Assembly (NCBI GenBank): GCA_016183145.1
Contig: JACPFE010000405.1
Coordinates: 1 to 12,389 of the forward strand
Origin: Deltaproteobacteria bacterium
Lineage (GTDB): Bacteria > Desulfobacterota > Binatia > UBA9968
Reading direction: 5' to 3'
Length of the DNA stretch: 12,389 nucleotides
The notes beneath the pieces are model-generated. The model worked only from the letters and a program-made list of their open reading frames with translations. It was not told the DNA's origin and ran no database searches. The position numbers were made by a program, and so were the translations under genes. Below are positions 8,115 to 12,389 of the stretch, piece after piece; within the stretch, counting starts at the first letter, position 1; every line of letters begins with the position of its first letter.

Positions 8115-8977
8115 TCGACGTTCTGGGTTTGCTCGCGAATTTTTTCGACCCGCTCCTTGCCTTCCAACACCAGCTGGACGACCGGCAATTGAGGCACCTT
8201 GGAACTGATCGTGTTCAGCTCTCTCTGGATCTCTTGCAGCATGAAATCGATTTTCTTCCCCACCGGTTCTTTTTCGTGAAGCACCGCGGCCAACGCCGCC
8301 ACGTGGCTTTTCAAGCGAACGACTTCCTCGTTGATATCGCCTTTCAAAATAACCCCGAGTGAATCCGTCCCGCCGTCGTCCAGGCGCGTGAAATTTTCAC
8401 CGTTTCTCGCCGGCGCCGGTGGTCTCTGTATCCGGTTGAGCGTTTCCTCGGCGCGCGCCGCCAGGGCGGCGGCGATCCGGGTCAAATGGCGGATCTGGGA
8501 TTGCATGTCGGCTTTGAGTTGCCGGCCTTCCCGCTCGCGGGATGCTTCGAGCTTTCTCAAGGCGTTTGCGAGAGCGCTGAACAATCCATGACGCTCCCCC
8601 GCGGCGTCGGCCTCGACCTCGCGAACGTGAAACAGATCCGGCAACGCGGAAAGCAACGAAAGCTCCGGGTCACCGGCTAATTTGAATTTCCGCTTCGCCT
8701 GCCGCATCGAGGCGAGGTATTGTCCCAACAGCTCTTCGTCCATTTCGAGCTTGCGCGCGCGCCCCTTTTCGGAATAGCGGCTGATAAAGAGTTCGATCCG
8801 GCCCCGGGAGATCTTTTCGCGAATCATTTTGCGGATCTCTTCTTCGAAGGACAGGTATTCCCTGGGAACCCGTAGCTGCAAGTCCAAGTGGCGATGATTC
8901 AAGCTGCGCGCCTGGACGGAAATTTTCGTCCCCCGCGCCGTTCGCGAAGCCTCGCCATAGCCGGTCATGCTCTTCAT
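8111..8977 (-). CDS. yicC: YicC family endoribonuclease-like protein
   Basis: This YicC/YloC-type protein is 288 aa, the standard length. It begins with the characteristic MKSMTGYGEA and RSLNHRHLDL motifs and ends with the C-terminal DUF1732 block (GKKIDFMLQEIQRELNTISSK, then EKIREQTQNVE). A central Arg/Glu-rich helical region lies between. E. coli YicC has been linked to RNA turnover (RyhB degradation), and relatives are reported as endoribonucleases; that role is transferred from the family. Its ATG overlaps the rfaE1 stop codon by ATGA at 8977-8974 and its own stop overlaps the gmk ATG the same way, so it sits in a tightly coupled operon. A yicC-gmk pair is a common arrangement in bacteria. 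Confidence 0.95.
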   Translation of the reverse strand: MKSMTGYGEASRTARGTKISVQARSLNHRHLDLQLRVPREYLSFEEEIRKMIREKISRGRIELFISRYSEKGRARKLEMDEELLGQYLASMRQAKRKFKLAGDPELSLLSALPDLFHVREVEADAAGERHGLFSALANALRKLEASREREGRQLKADMQSQIRHLTRIAAALAARAEETLNRIQRPPAPARNGENFTRLDDGGTDSLGVILKGDINEEVVRLKSHVAALAAVLHEKEPVGKKIDFMLQEIQRELNTISSKVPQLPVVQLVLEGKERVEKIREQTQNVE

Positions 8978-9957
8978 GGTAGTTCTTTCAAGTTGCGTTT
9001 GAGATTCTCCAGCGACACCGCCACCGTTCCAACCTCGTCGCCGACCAGGCCCGCGGCCAGGTTGGCCATCACTGCGGCCTCTTCAAAACTCCCGCCGCAG
9101 GCCAGCGCCAGAGCGCACACCGCGACCACGGTGTCGCCTGCCCCCGTGACGTCAAACATATCCCGCGGCTGGGTGGGAAAATGCTTGACCCGTCCGCGCG
9201 GGCGAAACAAGCTCATACCGTCGGGGCCGCGGGTAATCAACACCGCTTTGGCGCGCCACATGCGCATCAGCTTTTCTCCCGCCGTCTTGAGGGTCGCTTG
9301 GTCGCGAATCGCGATCCCGGAGGCCTCGCTCGCCTCATCCTTGTTGGGCGTAATCAGCGTGGGCATCCGGTAGCGCGCGTAATTCTCCCTTTTCGGATCG
9401 ACGACGCAGATAAGCTGCTTTGCGTCGGACAGCTCGGCGACCGCATCGAGCAGCTCCGCGTGCACCACGCCCTTGCCATAATCCGAGATTACGATCCCGT
9501 CGTAGCGGGAGGCGCTTCTCCAAAACCACTGTCGCAGCCTCGCTAGCGTCGCCGTGCGGATCGAGCCGAGGTCTTCCCGGTCCAAGCGCACGATCTGCTG
9601 ATGGCGCGGGCGGGCGATGATCCGGGTCTTCTGTATCGTTTGAAAACCCCGGTCGGAAAACACTCCGGCGCTCGATACCTTTATCCGTTTGAGCTCACGC
9701 AGGACTCCTTTCGCCGCATCGTCATTGCCGATAACACCGCAGGCGGTCGCCTTGCCGCCAAGAGAGCGGATATTGTGGACGACGTTGGCGGCGCCGCCGA
9801 GACGGGAGCTTTCCGATCTTACGCGCAGCACCGGCACCGGCGCCTCCGGCGAAATTCTCTCGACATCCCCCCAGACGAAACGATCCAACATCAAATCACC
9901 CACCACCAGCAGGTGAGCCTTCTTAAAATTTCCGATCAGATCCAACAGGTTTTTCAT
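8974..9957 (-). CDS. rfaE1: D-glycero-beta-D-manno-heptose-7-phosphate kinase
   Basis: This PfkB/ribokinase-family enzyme phosphorylates heptose 7-phosphate to the 1,7-bisphosphate in the ADP-heptose pathway. It has 327 aa. VVGDLMLDRFVWGDVERISPEAP (18-40) and LGGAANV (53-59) form the N-terminal sugar-binding part. DVTGAGD (269-275) is the PfkB signature, with D275 as the likely catalytic base. It corresponds to the N-terminal domain of HldE; the adenylyltransferase half is the separate rfaE2 gene at 4569. Start ATG 9957 has no clear Shine-Dalgarno sequence. It lies 153 nt past the stop of the upstream glycosyltransferase because a 124-bp palindromic element sits between them. Without the element the upstream gene would end in an ATGA overlap at this very ATG. 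Confidence 0.95.
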   Translation of the reverse strand: MKNLLDLIGNFKKAHLLVVGDLMLDRFVWGDVERISPEAPVPVLRVRSESSRLGGAANVVHNIRSLGGKATACGVIGNDDAAKGVLRELKRIKVSSAGVFSDRGFQTIQKTRIIARPRHQQIVRLDREDLGSIRTATLARLRQWFWRSASRYDGIVISDYGKGVVHAELLDAVAELSDAKQLICVVDPKRENYARYRMPTLITPNKDEASEASGIAIRDQATLKTAGEKLMRMWRAKAVLITRGPDGMSLFRPRGRVKHFPTQPRDMFDVTGAGDTVVAVCALALACGGSFEEAAVMANLAAGLVGDEVGTVAVSLENLKRNLKELP

Positions 9958-9986
9958 TTAAAGCTCATGCGCCCGTCAAACATGGA

Positions 9987-10122
9987 CGGCGCGGGTAGTG
10001 GTTCAGTTCGATTCCAACGCCGCATCGATGTAGGGGCAGGCCTACGTGCCTGCCCTCCGAACGGGCAACCACATAGGGTTGCCCCTACAAATTCTGGCCA
10101 AACTGAACCTCTACCCCGGCGC
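9987..10122. mobile_element. Putative MITE-like insertion with target site duplication
   Basis: The 124-bp core (9993-10116) has terminal inverted repeats of 16 bp with one mismatch: GGGTAGTGGTTCAGTT (9993-10008) against AACTGAACCTCTACCC (10101-10116). A 6-bp direct repeat CGGCGC abuts both ends (9987-9992 and 10117-10122), as expected for a target site duplication. The element has no ORF of its own, so it would be non-autonomous. Deleting the core plus one CGGCGC joins the glycosyltransferase frame to 12 further codons that end in TGA at 9956-9954, overlapping the rfaE1 ATG. The insertion supplies the present glycosyltransferase stop codon (TAG, 10113-10111). No transposase family can be assigned from these ends by eye. 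Confidence 0.7.
10030..10088. repeat. Nested REP-like palindromes inside the insertion
   Basis: An outer 9-bp pair GTAGGGGCA (10030-10038) and TGCCCCTAC (10080-10088) encloses two hairpins. The first pairs GGGCAGGC (10034-10041) with GCCTGCCC (10048-10055) over a 6-nt loop. The second pairs GGGCAACC (10063-10070) with GGTTGCCC (10077-10084), also over 6 nt. The outer pair shares bases with both hairpins, so the two folds compete. Such G-rich palindromes resemble interspersed REP-type repeats, but copy number cannot be judged from one window. Confidence 0.8.
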
Positions 10123-11232
10123 ACCGACCAGCTCGTAATAATAGGCCTCGTTTTGCGCTGCCATCTGTTCCAGCGAAAAGCTTGCCCGCGCCCGCTCCGC
10201 GCCCTTCTTACCCATTTCCCGCGCCAGGGACCTGTCATCCGCCAACCGCGCGATGGCCCCTGCCAACCCGTCGACGCTTTTGGGCGCCACGAGCAATCCG
10301 GTTTCACCATCGGCAACCAATTCCGGCAACCCTCCCACGCGGCTGGCGATCACCGGCTTACCGGCTGCCATGGCTTCCAGCACCGCCACCCCCAAGCCCT
10401 CATACAACGACGGCAGAATGAAGATATCGATCTGAGATAAAAAACCCGGCGCATCGGAGACGAAACCGCAGAAACGAACCTCATCCTCCAAATTCAGTGC
10501 CCTCACTCCTTCTTCCAATTGATCCCGCGCCGACCCCTCTCCCGCCAAGAGGTACCTGACCTTGTGGCCGCGCCGTTTGAGAATCGCCGCGGCCTCTAGT
10601 AGATAGCGATGCCCCTTGCGCTCTTCCAATGAGGCGATGATTCCGACCACGGCTTCATATTCAGTGGCAGCGGACCGATCGGCACAGCGATCAAAGCGCT
10701 GCGGATCGATGCCGCTATGGATCAAACGGATGCGGTCCCGCTCGACCCCGGCCTCTACTAAGAGATTCATTATGACGCGAGAGATGGCGACCACGCCGTC
10801 GACTCTGCGGTTGTACAGATATCGTGTATACCAACTTTTCGCTTCCTGATAGTCCATGCGCCGGGTGACGACATACTTCGGACACCGAGGCCCGCGTGGT
10901 AGCCAAAGCGAAAGGGCATGCGCTCTCTTCGTGTGGAAATGAACGATATCGTATTTTTCGCTTCGAATGAGCCGCCGCAGAGCTGGAACCGGCCGCAAAT
11001 CCAAGTCATTTCGAACCACCAGTGAAAGTCTTTTGACGCCGAGCGGACCACTTTGTTCGAAAAGCCGCCCGCCCGGATGGGCTAAAAGATCGTTCCGATG
11101 ACCCTTTCGACCAAGATAAGTGAGCAGTCCAACAACCTGCGCCTCCCCTCCGCCCCAGTTTCTCTCAGGATCGATATGGAGAATTTTGAGAAGGCGGTTA
11201 TGACCCCTTTCCCCCAACGTCGTCTTTCTCAT
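10111..11232 (-). CDS. Glycosyltransferase family 4 (GT-B), 3' end altered by insertion
   Basis: This is a retaining GT-B glycosyltransferase of the GT4 type, probably acting at the cytoplasmic membrane face on LPS core or a surface glycan. From ATG 11232 it has 373 aa. The N-lobe starts with KILHIDPERNWGGGEAQVV, the usual GT4 nucleotide-sugar/acceptor entry. The C-lobe contains GIIASLEERKGH, YLLAGEGS and the ExxxxxxxE motif, E278 to E286 in EGLGVAVLEAMAAGKPVIAS. The frame stays open upstream to 11274, but ATG 11232 is preferred because it limits overlap with the preceding glycosyltransferase to 35 bp. TTG 11217 is another option. The C-terminus ends GAPG because the stop codon lies in the inserted repeat; the inferred ancestral end was GAPSMFDGRMSFK. 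The donor and acceptor sugars cannot be named. Confidence 0.9.
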   Translation of the reverse strand: MRKTTLGERGHNRLLKILHIDPERNWGGGEAQVVGLLTYLGRKGHRNDLLAHPGGRLFEQSGPLGVKRLSLVVRNDLDLRPVPALRRLIRSEKYDIVHFHTKRAHALSLWLPRGPRCPKYVVTRRMDYQEAKSWYTRYLYNRRVDGVVAISRVIMNLLVEAGVERDRIRLIHSGIDPQRFDRCADRSAATEYEAVVGIIASLEERKGHRYLLEAAAILKRRGHKVRYLLAGEGSARDQLEEGVRALNLEDEVRFCGFVSDAPGFLSQIDIFILPSLYEGLGVAVLEAMAAGKPVIASRVGGLPELVADGETGLLVAPKSVDGLAGAIARLADDRSLAREMGKKGAERARASFSLEQMAAQNEAYYYELVGAPG

Positions 11233-12007
11233 CCAGCTCGATTTCCCAGAGCTTAGCATACTTAAGAAAAACATAAACCGCAGCCGTCACGGCCACGTAA
11301 AAGCCGGCAAACCCCTCCATGAATCCACGCTTGAGAATGTAGGAACGGAAAAAGCGGAATGGTGGCCGCAACAGGGCGTCCGCAAGGCGCCATCGCCCGC
11401 CCTCTTTGCGCAGCTCCCGCGACGAGATCGAGGTAAAACGGTTGATTCGCTGGATATGATCGTCGATGTTCCGGTAAGAAAAGTGGTGCAATGGATGCTT
11501 GAGGCGGCGCACCGGGCCCTCGACCAGAATTTTTTCATGGGGGTCGGCTCCGCCCCAGGTCGCTTTGTCGCGGCAGAACAAACGGACGTCGTAATCCGGA
11601 TACCATCCGCCGCGTCGCCACCAGCGCCCCAGATAAAAAACCAACCGGGGTAACAAATATCCCATGTAGCGCCCGCCGTCACCGGGGAGCGCCTGTTGGA
11701 TCTCGTCGCGCAATTCCGGCGTGACCCGCTCATCCGAATCGACTAGAAGCACCCATTGCTTCGTCGCTTGGGAGTGGGCGAAGGCCTTCTGGTCGCGGTA
11801 TCCCGCCCAGGCCCGTTGAATGATCCGGTCCGTATATTGGCGGCAGATCTCGACCGTGCCATCAGTGCTGAAAGAATCGACGACGACGATCTCATCGCAC
11901 CAGCGCAGGCTTTCGAGGCAATCCCGGATATTTTTCTCTTCGTTGAAACAAACCACGATGGCGGAAACCGTGGGCCGAGCGCCGGCGCTACTCAAAGGGG
12001 CATCCAT
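11198..12007 (-). CDS. Glycosyltransferase family 2, LPS-core beta-glucosyltransferase type
   Basis: This GT-A glycosyltransferase of family 2 has 269 aa. SAIVVCFNEEKNI (15-27), EIVVVDSFSTDGT (39-51) and the metal/nucleotide-binding DSD at 90-92 in LLVDSDERVTPEL are typical of the WaaE/KdtX-like LPS-core beta-1,4-glucosyltransferase group. GGADPHEK and HHFSYRN fit the same group. A hydrophobic segment near the C-terminus (about 232-252, AGFYVAVTAAVYVFLKY) suggests membrane association. The frame is open from TTG 12043, but ATG 12007 gives the usual N-terminus. Its 3' end overlaps the GT4 gene. With rfaE1 downstream, a role in LPS core assembly is likely; the exact sugar is inferred only. Confidence 0.9.
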   Translation of the reverse strand: MDAPLSSAGARPTVSAIVVCFNEEKNIRDCLESLRWCDEIVVVDSFSTDGTVEICRQYTDRIIQRAWAGYRDQKAFAHSQATKQWVLLVDSDERVTPELRDEIQQALPGDGGRYMGYLLPRLVFYLGRWWRRGGWYPDYDVRLFCRDKATWGGADPHEKILVEGPVRRLKHPLHHFSYRNIDDHIQRINRFTSISSRELRKEGGRWRLADALLRPPFRFFRSYILKRGFMEGFAGFYVAVTAAVYVFLKYAKLWEIELDEKDDVGGKGS

Positions 12008-12048
12008 GGCCTCGAAAATATGAGCAGACGACGCAAAAATCAAACTGC

Positions 12049-12121
12049 CTCACTCCCAGCTTCAAGCTGGGAGTGAGTCACCCTGAGCTTGACGAAGGGC
12101 TCGCAATGACACCAAGTGTCA
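12049..12121. repeat. Compound palindromic repeat upstream of the glycosyltransferase operon
   Basis: A perfect 14-bp inverted repeat pairs CTCACTCCCAGCTT (12049-12062) with AAGCTGGGAGTGAG (12064-12077) around a single C. Directly next to it (12078-12106) is a CACCCTGAGCTTGACGAAGG type stretch, then a small hairpin TGACAC/GTGTCA (12107-12112 with 12116-12121). The middle stretch resembles short intergenic repeats familiar from many environmental bacterial genomes, but that recollection is not tested here. The palindrome has no T-run directly after it on either strand, so it is a poor terminator candidate. It fills the gap between the small secreted-protein gene and the GT2 gene. Confidence 0.7.
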
Positions 12122-12160
12122 CTTTGGGCCTTGGCGTGGACAGAGGACGGGACGACAAAA

Positions 12161-12389
12161 TCAAACAAGCAAAGCCTGACACGGTACCCGCATGTATTTT
12201 CTGACATTCGCTCCAGCGGGGATCGGGCTAGCGGGATAATCCAAATTATCGAAGTACCGTGAATCGTATTGAAGCGTACTGTCCCCGACATCAACAACAT
12301 TCCCCGTCGCCTTCTCGACCACGATCCGCTGCTGGGCGAGGGCCGAGGAAGAAAAAGTGAAGAGCACAGCAGCGCAGAACAACGCCGCC
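12161..12389 (-). CDS. Small secreted protein of unknown function, 5' end beyond the window
   Basis: The frame is open from the right edge to TGA at 12161-12163, with 75 codons visible and the start codon off-window. The visible N-terminal part is a signal peptide: a hydrophobic AALFCAAVLFTF core followed by SSSALA and QQ, with a likely signal peptidase I cut after ALA. The mature part is short, about 57 residues, begins QQRIVVEKATGNVVDVGD and is rich in Val, Asp and Tyr without recognisable catalytic motifs. It has one cysteine near the end. I do not recognise the family. The clear signal peptide and codon use like its neighbours support a real gene rather than a chance frame. It is upstream of, and in the same direction as, the glycosyltransferase operon, but the repeats between them make cotranscription uncertain. 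Confidence 0.65.
   Translation of the reverse strand, partial: AALFCAAVLFTFSSSALAQQRIVVEKATGNVVDVGDSTLQYDSRYFDNLDYPASPIPAGANVRKYMRVPCQALLV

Noticed and set aside
10000..10016. GGTTCAGTTCGATTCC resembles a tRNA T-arm
   Set aside because: The bases around the TTCGATT loop do not pair into a T-stem and no acceptor or anticodon arm is present. It is part of the element's terminal repeat.
9954..10316. Minus-strand frame of 120 codons ending at the rfaE1 start
   Set aside because: It is not a gene. Its last 12 codons are best explained as the displaced original end of the glycosyltransferase, shifted out of frame by the 130-bp insertion.
9601..10440. Plus-strand frame of 279 codons
   Set aside because: It is antisense across rfaE1, the inserted repeat and the GT4 gene, and shows no recognisable motif.
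12008..12043. TTGATT and TATTTT 17 nt apart just before the GT2 ATG on the minus strand
   Set aside because: Each box matches only four of six consensus bases and would give a nearly leaderless transcript. It is too weak to list as a promoter.
1..12389. CRISPR arrays, rRNA or tRNA genes
   Set aside because: I saw no regularly spaced direct repeats and no tRNA or rRNA signatures on either strand.

Overview
The window reads as a chromosomal segment of a GC-rich Gram-negative bacterium. It carries both ADP-heptose (LPS inner-core) enzymes as separate rfaE1 and rfaE2 genes, LPS-type glycosyltransferases, and the yicC-gmk-rel block. This combination, with an extra UbiD-family decarboxylase and short interspersed palindromic repeats, suggests an uncultured lineage of the former Deltaproteobacteria (Desulfobacterota/Binatota-like). 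That placement is inference; no rRNA marker is present.

Layout. (a) 1-2823, minus: an SNF2-type superfamily 2 helicase that runs off the left edge, 941 codons visible, with a candidate promoter just upstream. (b) 2901-4410, minus: a complete UbiD-family prFMN decarboxylase with a strong ribosome binding site and an intrinsic terminator that separates it from the helicase. (c) 4411-4568: a short divergent promoter region. (d) 4569-5236, plus: rfaE2 followed 5 bp later by rpmB (four-cysteine L28). (e) 5255-12007, minus: a compact operon read right to left as family 2 glycosyltransferase, family 4 glycosyltransferase, rfaE1, yicC, gmk, rel. Its junctions mostly overlap, and rfaE1/yicC and yicC/gmk both use ATGA stop-start overlaps. 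(f) 12044-12389: a compound palindromic repeat and the 3' end of a small secreted-protein gene that enters from the right edge.

How the genes fit together. rfaE1 and rfaE2 supply the two steps that flank the GmhB phosphatase step in ADP-heptose synthesis, and the two glycosyltransferases probably build LPS core. gmk makes GDP from GMP and thus feeds the GTP pool that Rel uses for (p)ppGpp. Most of the window is ordinary housekeeping.

The clearest unusual observation is at 9987-10122. A 124-bp non-coding element with 16-bp terminal inverted repeats is flanked by a 6-bp direct repeat, CGGCGC. Removing it with one repeat copy in silico restores an uninterrupted glycosyltransferase reading frame that ends in an ATGA overlap with rfaE1, the same junction used twice further down the operon. 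This looks like a MITE-type insertion that replaced the last 12 residues of the glycosyltransferase and broke its coupling to rfaE1. The left-edge helicase could belong to a defence or accessory locus, but its partners would lie outside the window. I found no complete new multi-gene system here.
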